A stretch of DNA of 64,000 nucleotides from Glutamicibacter halophytocola. Lineage in GTDB: Bacteria > Actinomycetota > Actinomycetes > Actinomycetales > Micrococcaceae. Positions 17,140 through 25,031 of this stretch are shown piece after piece. Both the position numbers and the translations under genes were made by a program. The stretch is taken from the NCBI RefSeq assembly GCF_001302565.1, contig NZ_CP012750.1, positions 1,178,001-1,242,000 of the forward strand, in the 5' to 3' direction. Numbering within the stretch: position 1 is the stretch's first letter; every line of letters begins with the position of its first letter. The notes beneath the pieces are model-generated. The model ran no database searches. It saw nothing but the letters and a program-made list of their open reading frames with translations, and was not told the origin of the DNA.

Positions 17140-18510
17140 GTGGCCATGATTCCATTGCCGTTACATTCGGTGGAGACGACACAGTTCTCTCCGATCGATC
17201 CGGCGGACCCCACCCTGGTCCACCGCGGCGAAGGCGGCTCTGAAGTCCGGCGCAGCATCTTGCCAGGGGGCGTCCGCGTCCTGACCGAGGCCATGCCAGG
17301 ACAGCGCTCCACGACCGTCGGTTTTTGGGTGCCAGTAGGTTCCCGCGATGAAGAGGCCGGCCACTACGGCTCCACCCACTTCCTCGAGCACTTGTTGTTC
17401 AAGGGAACCAAGAAGCGTTCGGCCTTGGAAATTGCGCAGTCCTTTGACGCGGTGGGTGGCGAGTCGAATGCGGCTACCGCCAAGGAATCGACCTGCTACT
17501 ACGCCCGCGTGCTTGATACGGACTTGCCGATGGCGTTGGACGTCATTGCCGATATGGTGACATCTGCGGTCATCGACCCGCAGGAGCTGGAGCAGGAACG
17601 CGGCGTGATCATCGAGGAACTCGCGATGGACGCTGACGATGCCACGGACGTGGCCCACGAGCGTTTTGTCGCCCGGGTACTGGGTGACCACCCGCTGGGA
17701 CGCCCAATCGGCGGCACCCCGGAAGAGATTAACAAGATCAGCCGCGAAGCGGTGATGGAACACTATCGCGCCCACTACCGCCCCAGCGAACTGATCATTG
17801 CCGCTGCAGGTTCACTGGAACATGACCAGCTGTGCTCGATGGTTCTTAATGCCCTAGCCGAGGCAGGATGGGACCTTGATCCGCTAGCGGTGCCCCAGCC
17901 GCGTCGTGGAGGAGAACCGGCCCAGATATCGTCCAATGCGGGCATCGAAGTTATCAATCGCCCGGTTGAGCAGGCGAATATCATCATGGGTTGCGTTGGC
18001 ATCACCGGACATGATGACCGTCGCCAGGTGCTGGCCGTGCTCAACGCCGTACTCGGTGGCGGGATGAGCTCACGCCTATTCCAGGAAATCCGGGAGAAGC
18101 GCGGATTGGTTTACTCCACGTATTCGTTCTCCGCAGCTTATACCGATGCTGGCTACTTCGGCATGTATGCAGGCTGCGCGCCTTCCAAGGCGGCCGAGGT
18201 CATTGCCTTGCTCGGTGCCGAGCTTGACCGGCTTGCAAGCCACGGCATTACGGAGCAGGAACTCGCCCAGGCCAAGGGGCAGCTGGCCGGCGGCACCGTG
18301 CTTGCTCTCGAAGATCCAGGAAGCCGCATGTCGCGGCTTGGAAGGGCAGAAATGGTGACTGGGGAGTTCCAGGACATCGATGAAGCCCTTGACCGAGTCA
18401 ACGCTGTGACCATCAAGCAGGTTCAAGAACTTGCCCAGGAATTGGCGGCCCAAGATCGGGTCATTACCGTGGTCGGGCCGTTCGAAAACGAAGCAGCGCT
18501 GGGACTTTAA
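17140..18510 (+). CDS. M16 family zinc metallopeptidase
   Basis: This 456-residue inverzincin-type peptidase belongs to the mitochondrial-processing-peptidase/PepR-like group. The inverted zinc motif is HFLEH (H80, E83, H84) and the distal glutamate ligand lies in GVIIEEL (about E160). A second, catalytically inactive M16 half follows (about 225-440), with RGLVYSTYSFSAAYTDAGYF. The start is GTG 17140, with AAGGAC upstream; an ATG two codons later is possible. In actinobacteria this gene commonly lies between pnp and dapB, as it does here once accessory genes are ignored. Natural substrates are unknown. Confidence 0.95.
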   Translation: MAMIPLPLHSVETTQFSPIDPADPTLVHRGEGGSEVRRSILPGGVRVLTEAMPGQRSTTVGFWVPVGSRDEEAGHYGSTHFLEHLLFKGTKKRSALEIAQSFDAVGGESNAATAKESTCYYARVLDTDLPMALDVIADMVTSAVIDPQELEQERGVIIEELAMDADDATDVAHERFVARVLGDHPLGRPIGGTPEEINKISREAVMEHYRAHYRPSELIIAAAGSLEHDQLCSMVLNALAEAGWDLDPLAVPQPRRGGEPAQISSNAGIEVINRPVEQANIIMGCVGITGHDDRRQVLAVLNAVLGGGMSSRLFQEIREKRGLVYSTYSFSAAYTDAGYFGMYAGCAPSKAAEVIALLGAELDRLASHGITEQELAQAKGQLAGGTVLALEDPGSRMSRLGRAEMVTGEFQDIDEALDRVNAVTIKQVQELAQELAAQDRVITVVGPFENEAALGL

Positions 18511-18520
18511 GCGAGCATCG

Positions 18521-18559
18521 GAAAACCGTGGCATTCCAAGTAGGGATGCCACGGTTTTC
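18521..18559. terminator. bidirectional terminator after the M16 gene
   Basis: Fourteen-base arms (18521-18534 and 18546-18559; GAAAACCGTGGCAT and its complement) enclose an 11-base loop. They have A- and T-rich ends, suited to the convergent genes on both sides. Confidence 0.85.
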
Positions 18560-18579
18560 AGTTTAAGGATCCTCGCCGT

Positions 18580-19314
18580 TTATCTGGCGGCGTCAATCAA
18601 TGCTGCCAGCTCCGGGGCATGGGAGAAATTGAAGCCGTGGGCTCCTTGCTGCATGATCGTGAGCTTCGCGTGATCAATGCCTGCGATCAGGCGAAGGCCG
18701 AATTCAGGAGGGGAGAGCGGGTCACGCGTTCCGCAGACAACATCAACGGGGCAACGGACGGTTTTGAGCAATTCGACGGTGGAGTAATCCAGCATTTGCT
18801 CGCAGCTTTTGGCCCACCACGGGATTCCACAGCGGAGGTAATCGACCATCAGGATGGCTTTGACAGAATTCAGTTCATGGGGAAAGTCCTGAATCAGCCG
18901 ACGCGCCTGGCGAAACAGCGTCGCCTCGCGGTCATTAACAGCCGGCGCGGCAATGACCAGGCGTTTGAGCAGAGAAGGCCACGTGCGTGCGAGCTCGATG
19001 GAAACCTGGGCACCCATGGAATGACCCAGCACGATGGCGTTCTCCACCCTTAACTCGCGCAAGGCCAGCGCGATCTCGTGGGCAAAGCGCGGCACTGTTA
19101 CCGGACGGCCATCATCCAGGTTCTTGCCGTGTCCGGGGAGCTCCGGAACGATGACGCGATACTTTTTGGCCAGGATGTTGGCCAGTGGCGTGAAGTAGCG
19201 GCTGGAAGCGCCCAACCCGTGAATGAGAACGACATCTCGTCCGTGCCCAGCCACGCGGACAGACAGGCGGGTTTTTAGAGCTTCAGGCAATTGCCCGAAA
19301 TATTCGTGGCGCAC
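18580..19314 (-). CDS. alpha/beta hydrolase
   Basis: This is a 244-residue alpha/beta-hydrolase-fold enzyme. The oxyanion-hole segment HGLGASSR, the nucleophile elbow GHSMGAQ (serine), the acid in CGTRDPLSPP and the histidine in QQGAHGFNF make a complete triad. A small helical cap lies between. No signal peptide is seen, so it should be cytoplasmic. A TTG start at 19335 is possible, but GTG 19314 is preceded by AAGGAAAGG at good spacing. The substrate is unknown; esterase, lactonase or dehalogenase-like roles all fit. Confidence 0.9.
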   Translation of the reverse strand: MRHEYFGQLPEALKTRLSVRVAGHGRDVVLIHGLGASSRYFTPLANILAKKYRVIVPELPGHGKNLDDGRPVTVPRFAHEIALALRELRVENAIVLGHSMGAQVSIELARTWPSLLKRLVIAAPAVNDREATLFRQARRLIQDFPHELNSVKAILMVDYLRCGIPWWAKSCEQMLDYSTVELLKTVRCPVDVVCGTRDPLSPPEFGLRLIAGIDHAKLTIMQQGAHGFNFSHAPELAALIDAAR

Positions 19315-19407
19315 GGTGGCCTTTCCTTGCGCCAAACGTGCGCTTAAAAACGATAGTAATTGTGGCGCCCAGCTTGCGAAATGGCAGGGCTGGCCGATGA
19401 CGGGGTG

Positions 19408-19818
19408 TTACTTGGCCATCCCCGTGGTGTGCTGGCTGATAGCTGAGCGCAAATCTTCGGGGAAAAGTTCGTCAATATCCTTCTGGTAGTTCTTGCCTTC
19501 ATCCGGACGGCGCAGTTCTTGGCCGTCAAGGCGGAATGGGAAGGCATCTACCTGGGCGCCGGCACCCGAAGCGGTTTCACTTGAAGGAGCGCAGGTGGCC
19601 CAGCCATATGTCGTTGAGCCATCGATCCGGAAGACCTCTACCTGGCAAGAAGCAGAGTCAATTACGGTGCCGTCATCCTGAACGGCATTAACAACGTCTG
19701 CCAATTCCTGGTCTGGCAAGGAAATGGGTTCGGTCTGCGAACCACACGACGTGACTGCAAAACTGACGGCAAGCATGACACTGATGCCCAGACTGAAACG
19801 CCCAATTTTCTGACCCAT
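19408..19818 (-). CDS. small putative lipoprotein
   Basis: This 136-residue protein has a signal sequence ending in a lipobox (AVTSC, cysteine about 23), so the mature form is probably lipid-anchored on the cell surface. The mature region has two more cysteines in SASCQVEVFRIDGSTTYGWATC, probably a disulfide-linked beta hairpin, and ends in a charged helical segment. The open frame runs upstream to 19914, but the ATG at 19818 gives a proper lipoprotein signal. I do not recognise the family. It lies upstream of, and divergent from, dapB. Confidence 0.65.
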   Translation of the reverse strand: MGQKIGRFSLGISVMLAVSFAVTSCGSQTEPISLPDQELADVVNAVQDDGTVIDSASCQVEVFRIDGSTTYGWATCAPSSETASGAGAQVDAFPFRLDGQELRRPDEGKNYQKDIDELFPEDLRSAISQHTTGMAK

Positions 19819-20001
19819 GGCCCTGCTATCTATTTGGAGACTCCTGGGACTTATTTTTCCCCGTGTCGCAGGGCAATACAAGCTGGACTGGCCGTAGCGC
19901 AATGACCTATTCAAAATAATTCATTCACCACCGGCCGGACGCTCTGGTCAAACAGGTCGGATTTCACGTCATCGTTGGCAAGCCGGGGCCTGTCGGAACG
20001 A

Positions 20002-20014
20002 TAGGCTTAACTCC
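20002..20014 (+). promoter_or_regulatory. -10 element giving a leaderless dapB transcript
   Basis: TAGGCT (20002-20007) is followed by seven bases and the dapB ATG, with no ribosome binding site. A TTGGCA at 19975-19980 is too far (21 bases) to be a good -35. Confidence 0.5.
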
Positions 20015-20773
20015 ATGAGTGCACAGATCAAGGTAGCCGTGCTCGGCGCGGCCGGACGGATGGGAGCCGAAGCGGTTAAAGCTGTTTCCGAAGCTTCCGA
20101 TATGGAATTGGTGGCCAGCTTGGGTCGAGGCGACGACCTTGCCCAGATTCTCGAAGCAGGAGCAACCCACGTGGTTGACCTTTCGGTTCCGGCAGCCACG
20201 GAAGCCAACGTCCGGTTTGCAGTGGAAAACGGTCTTCACGCAGTGGTGGGAACGACGGGCTGGGACGATGATCGCCGTGCCGAACTTGCCTCGCTTCTGG
20301 AAAATCACCCGGACGCTGGCGTCTTGATTGCTCCCAACTTCGCCTTGGGATCGGTCCTGGCCAGCGCGTTTGCGGCAACTGCTGCAAAGTACTTTGAATC
20401 AGTGGAAATTATCGAATTGCACCACCCTAACAAGGTCGATGCTCCGAGCGGCACTGCCGTGCGCACCGCAGAACTGGTTGCCAAGTCCCGCGAGGCTGCT
20501 GGCGTGCCAGCCAGCCCCGACGCGACGGAAACCCAGCTGGAGGGGGCACGGGGTTCCGTGGTTGACGGAATCCACGTTCACTCGGTGCGTCTTCGCGGGC
20601 TCGTGGCTCATCAAGAAGTTCTCTTGGGTGGCCCTGGCGAGCAGTTCACCTTGCGCCATGATTCATTTGACCGTGCTTCGTTCATGCCAGGCGTTTTGCT
20701 GGGCTTGCGCACCGTGGCATCACGTCCGGGCCTGACCTATGGCCTGGATGGCTACCTGGAGCTTGGCCAGTGA
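20015..20773 (+). CDS. dapB: 4-hydroxy-tetrahydrodipicolinate reductase
   Basis: This 252-residue NAD(P)H-dependent reductase of the lysine/diaminopimelate pathway acts after DapA. The dinucleotide fold has VAVLGAAGRMG, and the signature segment ELHHPNKVDAPSGTA (about 133-147) holds the catalytic histidine and lysine. The APNFALG and FMPGVLLGL segments are also typical. Length matches the actinobacterial short form. It overlaps the next gene by 4 bases. Its partner dapA is 24 kb downstream, the interval being filled by the accessory island. Diaminopimelate or lysine is needed for the cell wall. Confidence 0.98.
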   Translation: MSAQIKVAVLGAAGRMGAEAVKAVSEASDMELVASLGRGDDLAQILEAGATHVVDLSVPAATEANVRFAVENGLHAVVGTTGWDDDRRAELASLLENHPDAGVLIAPNFALGSVLASAFAATAAKYFESVEIIELHHPNKVDAPSGTAVRTAELVAKSREAAGVPASPDATETQLEGARGSVVDGIHVHSVRLRGLVAHQEVLLGGPGEQFTLRHDSFDRASFMPGVLLGLRTVASRPGLTYGLDGYLELGQ

Positions 20774-21222
20774 AGACCAAACTTTGGGTTGCCGGAATCC
20801 TTCTGCTCTTTGCCCTGTACATTGGGATGACTTTCACCCAGGCAGTGCGCTTCATGAGCACCGGCACGCTGATCGCCCAGATCATGGGCGTGGCCATTCT
20901 GGTGATTCCAGCATTCTGCACGTGGATCTTGATTCGAGAAGTGCTCTTCGGACTTCGCACGGAGAAGATGGGCAAGTCCTTGGCTGCGTCGGGCGAGCTC
21001 CCGCTGGATCTGCCTCGCACGCCTTCGGGTCGATTCGTTCGTGCAGCCGCTGATGAGGATTTTCCTCATCACCAGCGTGACGTGGAAGAAAATCCAGAAT
21101 CTTGGAAATCCTGGTACCGGCTGGCCTTGGCCTATGAAGCCTGTGGCGACAAGGCTCGCGCTCGCAAATCCATGCGCACCGCAATCGGCTACTGGCTTCA
21201 GGACGAAAAAGTCAGCAAGTAG
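20770..21222 (+). CDS. conserved actinobacterial membrane protein with TPR-like tail
   Basis: This 150-residue protein has two transmembrane helices (about 5-25 and 35-58), then a cytoplasmic region whose end (NPESWKSWYRLALAYEACGDKARARKSMRTAI) looks like one tetratricopeptide repeat. Its GTG start overlaps the dapB stop (GTGA), so it is translationally coupled. A gene of this kind follows dapB in related genomes, as I recall, which suggests it belongs to the core segment. Function is unknown. The island begins just after it. Confidence 0.75.
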   Translation: MKTKLWVAGILLLFALYIGMTFTQAVRFMSTGTLIAQIMGVAILVIPAFCTWILIREVLFGLRTEKMGKSLAASGELPLDLPRTPSGRFVRAAADEDFPHHQRDVEENPESWKSWYRLALAYEACGDKARARKSMRTAIGYWLQDEKVSK

Positions 21223-21265
21223 ATCGCGTCGATTTGCGCCTTGAAAGTGGATCAGGGCGAGATTT

Positions 21266-21327
21266 GAGATAGAAGTGCCGTGGCCCGCCCCACCAAATGG
21301 TGGGGCGGGCCACGGCACTTCTATCTC
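21266..21327. repeat. perfect 30-bp inverted repeat (hairpin) at the island boundary
   Basis: Arms at 21266-21295 and 21298-21327 are exact reverse complements separated by AA. The hairpin is GC-rich in the middle and could terminate the dapB transcript and the convergent isomerase gene. It is much longer than an ordinary terminator and lies where the core dap region gives way to the accessory island. Confidence 0.9.
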
Positions 21328-21356
21328 TTGAAGCCGGCACTTCTATCTCTTGAAGC
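21313..21356. repeat. 22-bp tandem direct repeat
   Basis: The unit at 21313-21334 (beginning CGGCACTTCTATC, ending TTGAAGC) is repeated exactly at 21335-21356. The first unit overlaps the right arm of the 30-bp inverted repeat, suggesting a local duplication, possibly from slippage or an old insertion. Confidence 0.88.
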
Positions 21357-21388
21357 TTTGCTGCGTTGTACCGCGCGCTCAGCTCGGG

Positions 21389-22321
21389 CTAGAAACGCAG
21401 CTTTCGCAGGTAGTTGAAGCCTACTTCTGCAGTCTGCAGCGGGGTGACGTCCGGACGGTCATTCTCCACGATGAACTCCTTCGGGCGGTGGGCCGCGAAG
21501 ATGCGCGAGAAATCGATGGCTCCGGTACCGAGGTCGGCAAAGTCGCCAGCTGCGTCGCGGTCCTTGACATGGTACTGCAGGGTCTTCTGTGGTGCCTGCT
21601 TGATGGTGTCGATGGCGAACTGGATTGGATCCGCGGCGCCAACACCCACGCCGCCGGTGACGGCCCAGTAAAGGTCAACTTCGAGATGGACGAGACGTGG
21701 ATCCAAGCGGCTGGTGAAAATGTCCCACGGGGTTTCGCCGTTGCCCAGATCCGTCGTGAACTCGTGGGCGTGATTGTGGTAGCCGTACTTCAGACCGGCA
21801 GCGTTGGCTGCCGCTGCTTCTTCGTTCATCTGGTCAGCCCAGCGGCGCCAGTCGTCACCGTTGCTGGAGACGAGGTAGGGCACGTTGATGTGGGTTTGGC
21901 CCAGCGTGACCGCGTCGGCCAGCTTGGTTTCCAAGGCTGCGGGTGAATCGCTGAGTCCGGAGTGGCTGGAGGAAGGGGTGATGCCGAATGAATCGAGGGT
22001 TGCACGCAGTTGCTCGGCGGTGCGTCCGTAGAAGCCGGCCAGTTCCACCTTGCTGTAACCGTAGTTGGCCAGCGCGGCCAGGGTTTGGTCCACTCCGTCA
22101 CCGTTCATGATCGAGCGAAGGGTGTACAGCTGGATGCTGATCAGTCCCGGGGGCACCGGGCGGACGCCGGCTGGAGCCGCCATGGCTGGGGCAACGCCCA
22201 TTCCGGCCAGTCCGATGGTGGCGCCCAGAGCGGCGGCACCACTGAGGAAGCCTCGTCGGCCGACTTCTTTTTGCTCCAGTGAGCGTTTGAGGGCGGCTGG
22301 AGCATTGAATCCGAAGCACAT
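21389..22321 (-). CDS. Tat-exported sugar phosphate isomerase/epimerase (TIM barrel)
   Basis: This is a 310-residue protein of the xylose-isomerase-like TIM-barrel superfamily. A twin-arginine signal is clear (GRRGFLSG, R22-R23, then a hydrophobic stretch to APAMA, cleavage about 48), so it is exported folded, usually with its metal. The barrel carries YGYHNHAHEF, VHLEVDLYW and LQYHVKDRD, which hold the expected histidine/glutamate/aspartate metal ligands. AAAGG precedes the ATG. A secreted isomerase would act on an extracellular sugar or cyclitol. Upstream on the same strand is a ROK regulator, with a candidate operator between them. Confidence 0.88.
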   Translation of the reverse strand: MCFGFNAPAALKRSLEQKEVGRRGFLSGAAALGATIGLAGMGVAPAMAAPAGVRPVPPGLISIQLYTLRSIMNGDGVDQTLAALANYGYSKVELAGFYGRTAEQLRATLDSFGITPSSSHSGLSDSPAALETKLADAVTLGQTHINVPYLVSSNGDDWRRWADQMNEEAAAANAAGLKYGYHNHAHEFTTDLGNGETPWDIFTSRLDPRLVHLEVDLYWAVTGGVGVGAADPIQFAIDTIKQAPQKTLQYHVKDRDAAGDFADLGTGAIDFSRIFAAHRPKEFIVENDRPDVTPLQTAEVGFNYLRKLRF

Positions 22322-22394
22322 AGTGATGCCTTTCTAGCGTGCGACAAACGCTAGATGCATGAAGCATCAGCGCTTTGGTTATGTGACGGACACA

Positions 22395-22424
22395 ACACTA
22401 TTTTCGGACTTTGTTGTCTGTCAA
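22395..22424 (-). promoter_or_regulatory. promoter of the Tat-exported isomerase
   Basis: On the minus strand TTGACA (22424-22419), an 18-base spacer and TAGTGT (22400-22395) form a good promoter about 75 bases upstream of the start codon. Confidence 0.6.
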
Positions 22425-22431
22425 GCAAAAG

Positions 22432-22448
22432 TTGTCGGAAATCGACAA
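22432..22448. promoter_or_regulatory. inverted repeat TTGTCG-N5-CGACAA, candidate operator
   Basis: Perfect 6-base arms surround GAAAT, 8 bases upstream of the -35 box of the isomerase promoter and just past the ROK gene. The ROK regulator is the natural candidate binder. Confidence 0.45.
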
Positions 22449-22469
22449 AAGGTCGACGAAGTGACATCT

Positions 22470-23669
22470 TTAGTCGCTCTTAAGGCCATTGACCAACGCA
22501 TCAATATGTTTTGGTGACATGGCGTGGTGGATGGCGAGCATGCTTGCGCCAAGCACTCCCGCATCCAATCCCGATCCGGACTGGACGATTCGCAGGTGCT
22601 GGGTTGCGACGGGTATGGCGCGGGAGTACACGACTTCGCGGATGCCTGCAATGAAGTGCTCGCCGGTCAGTGTCATGGAGCCTCCGATCACAATTACGGA
22701 AGGGTTTATGAGGCTTACGCAGGCGGAGAGGACTTCGCCAACGTCTCGACCTGCTTGCCGGACGGCGTGTACGGCTTCCGCATTGCCGGAACTGACCAGG
22801 GCAATCACGTCCTCGCTGCTGTTGGCCTCGTGCCCAAGGGCGCGCAACTTTTTGGCGACTGCCGGGCCGGAGGCAACTGCCTCCAGGCAGTCCAGGTTCC
22901 CGCAATGGCAAGGGGTTCCGGTGCCGTTGTGAACTCTTATGTGCCCGATATCGCCGGCGACGCCGTCTGCGCCGCGCTGCAGTCTTCCGTTTGAAATGAT
23001 CCCTGAGCCAATGCCTGTGGCGATTTTTACGAACAACATGTTGTCCACATCTGGCCAAGAGGCGTTGCGTTCGCCGAGGGCCATGATATTTACATCGTTA
23101 TCCACGAGAACGGGAACGTTGAAGTGATCTTTTAGAAGCCCAGGGACGTCAAACCCGTTCCAGCCAGGCATGATGGGTGGGTTGAATGGGCGACCGGTGC
23201 GATGCTCGACGGGTCCGGGCACGCCAACTCCCACCGATAGCAGGTCGCTCAGGGAATGATTGGTTGACTCGAGGAGCTCCTTGCCCAGGTTGACCGCACA
23301 CTCCAAGACGACGTCTGGCCCTTTGGAAACTTCGATACTCTGGCTGTTCTCTTTCAGGCGGTGCCCAAGCAGGTCGGTCAGGGCAACTCGAACGTGGGAA
23401 GCGCCGATATCGATTCCAAGGACGACCTTGCTCCCGGCCTTGAGGGCAATGCGGGTTGAAGGGCGACCGCCGGTGGAAATGGCGTCATCCACGTACCCAA
23501 CGAGCCCCAGGTCCATTAGCGCTTCGATGCGCAAAGTGATGGTTGAGCGAGCCAGGCCCATGAGGTCGGCCAATTCGGTGCGGGTTCGCGGTCGTCCGTC
23601 TCGAAGGATTTGGAAAAGTTCACTGGCGCCGGAGCCGCTAAGGCCACTGAAATTACTTATGTCATTCAT
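22470..23669 (-). CDS. ROK family transcriptional regulator
   Basis: This 399-residue protein has an N-terminal winged helix (about 10-75; TRTELADLMGLARSTITLRIEAL) and a ROK kinase-like domain. That domain shows the ATP-site segment VLGIDIGASHVRVAL, the VPGPVEHRTG loop and the zinc/sugar motif GHIRVHNG…PCHCGNLDCLEA. It fits a sugar-responsive repressor of the NagC/XylR type. No Shine-Dalgarno is evident before the ATG. It probably controls the adjacent isomerase gene and perhaps the operon on its other side. The ligand is unknown. Confidence 0.92.
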   Translation of the reverse strand: MNDISNFSGLSGSGASELFQILRDGRPRTRTELADLMGLARSTITLRIEALMDLGLVGYVDDAISTGGRPSTRIALKAGSKVVLGIDIGASHVRVALTDLLGHRLKENSQSIEVSKGPDVVLECAVNLGKELLESTNHSLSDLLSVGVGVPGPVEHRTGRPFNPPIMPGWNGFDVPGLLKDHFNVPVLVDNDVNIMALGERNASWPDVDNMLFVKIATGIGSGIISNGRLQRGADGVAGDIGHIRVHNGTGTPCHCGNLDCLEAVASGPAVAKKLRALGHEANSSEDVIALVSSGNAEAVHAVRQAGRDVGEVLSACVSLINPSVIVIGGSMTLTGEHFIAGIREVVYSRAIPVATQHLRIVQSGSGLDAGVLGASMLAIHHAMSPKHIDALVNGLKSD

Positions 23670-23998
23670 CGACTAATTACAACATACAAATCGACAGAAC
23701 GCGCTACCACCGAGAAAGGGTGTCGTATCGAGCATTTTGTTGGATGAATCAACAACGATGAGTGCATTGCTGCAGTGCTTTTGATTTCATCAATATGTTG
23801 AGAGTTAACTCAACTACCGCATCTGGCAACAAAAGAAAGCTCTAATTCCACTGACATATATCGGAGAATTTCATAGATCCGTTGAATGTCGTCATTAGCC
23901 GTGCTAGGTTCATGTGACCGGCATCTCATTCGTCTTGTTGGCGATCGCACACCGCGTCTGACCAGTGCCGTTTCACGCCACCACTCGAGGAGGAGCTC
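23670..23998. promoter_or_regulatory. divergent intergenic region with inverted repeat TTGTTG-N7-CAACAA
   Basis: These 329 bases hold no gene. They are visibly AT-richer than the surroundings. The inverted repeat at 23737-23755 has perfect 6-base arms and may be an operator for the ROK regulator or another factor. GGAGGAG just before 23999 is the ribosome site of the next gene. Confidence 0.4.
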
Positions 23999-24949
23999 AT
24001 GGCCAATCGCCCGCGGGCAACACCTAAGAAACAGTTGCCATTGCGCGCACTGGGTGCGGTGGCTGTGCTGACACTGGCGACTGGCACGCTAAATGGTGCG
24101 ACCCAATCGGAGAGCCGCCATCGAGCTGCAGATAATGCAGGGAGTGATCACTGCCAAGGGCGCGGCATACCTGCAAATAAGATTTCGATCCAAATGTTCA
24201 GCTATTCGAACTGGGGGAACGTCATCGGCACTGAGAAGATCTTTGCCGAGCTGGCCGCCATTGGATATGAAAACGTCGAGCCCTTTGACGGAACCTACGA
24301 AGGCCGCACAGCCAAGGAATTCTCCGAACTTCTTGAACGGCACGGACTAAATGCGCCAACAGCTCATGGAAGCACAGACGAGAAAACTTTCGCAGAGACT
24401 ATAGATTTCGCCAAAACCGTGGGACAGCGGTACACGGGGTCAGGGGGCTCAGCCTCACCTGGAACAGATACGCTCCGTGACACTCTCGAAACTGCGAGAA
24501 CCCTCAATCGCTTGGGCGAAAAGTCGAAAAATTCCGGTACGGGAAAAATCTTTGTTCATAACCATCAAGGGGAATTCACTCGCCAGTTTCCGCATCCTCG
24601 GACGGGGGAGCTCACCAGCGCGTGGGAATTGCTGGCCGAGTTCACCGACCCCAGATACGTGACGTTTGAACTTGATGTCCTCTGGGCCGCGGATGCGGGA
24701 GTCGATGTTGTTCAGCTTTTGAGCGACTACGGCGAAAGGGTTGAACTATTGCACGTCAAAGACGGTTTCCTCAATGGCGACGAGCGAGCGGTTCCAACTG
24801 ACTTGGGCGAAGGGGAACTTGAGTGGACACCGATTCTCGACGCCGCCCAAAAACAGGTCAAGTACTTCATTGTGGAACGCGATCTTGCGCCATCCACTGC
24901 GGAATTCGCGCGTGACAGCTTCGAATTCCTCAGTTGCTACACCTGCTGA
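23999..24949 (+). CDS. sugar phosphate isomerase/epimerase, probably exported
   Basis: This 316-residue TIM-barrel protein is related to the Tat-exported isomerase at 21389. It shows ISIQMFSYSNWGNV, the metal/substrate segments IFVHNHQGEF, VTFELDVLWA and VELLHVKDG, and FIVERD near the end. The N-terminus (KKQLPLRALGAVAVLTLATGTL) resembles a signal sequence without a twin arginine. GGAGGAG precedes the ATG. Part of the barrel near residues 140-170 is shorter than in the paralogue, so activity is not certain. It is followed after 82 bases by the inositol-phosphate-synthase-like gene. Confidence 0.82.
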   Translation: MANRPRATPKKQLPLRALGAVAVLTLATGTLNGATQSESRHRAADNAGSDHCQGRGIPANKISIQMFSYSNWGNVIGTEKIFAELAAIGYENVEPFDGTYEGRTAKEFSELLERHGLNAPTAHGSTDEKTFAETIDFAKTVGQRYTGSGGSASPGTDTLRDTLETARTLNRLGEKSKNSGTGKIFVHNHQGEFTRQFPHPRTGELTSAWELLAEFTDPRYVTFELDVLWAADAGVDVVQLLSDYGERVELLHVKDGFLNGDERAVPTDLGEGELEWTPILDAAQKQVKYFIVERDLAPSTAEFARDSFEFLSCYTC

Positions 24950-24976
24950 ATTCAGAATTCCAACAACATAGCGCTT

Positions 24977-25003
24977 GAGCACCATTACAGAGCACGTGTG
25001 CTC
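24977..25003. promoter_or_regulatory. GAGCAC repeats upstream of the Ebo-like operon
   Basis: GAGCAC occurs at 24977-24982 and 24990-24995, and its complement GTGCTC at 24998-25003. The last two form an inverted repeat around GT. The cluster lies about 30 bases before the GTG start of the operon's first gene and may be an operator. Confidence 0.35.
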
Positions 25004-25031
25004 GATACACCACAGCTGAAAGGACAATGAC

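Noticed and set aside
21266..21327. CRISPR or insertion-sequence end
   Set aside because: There is only one inverted repeat, no transposase, and no series of spaced repeats; a long hairpin or scar is the safer reading.
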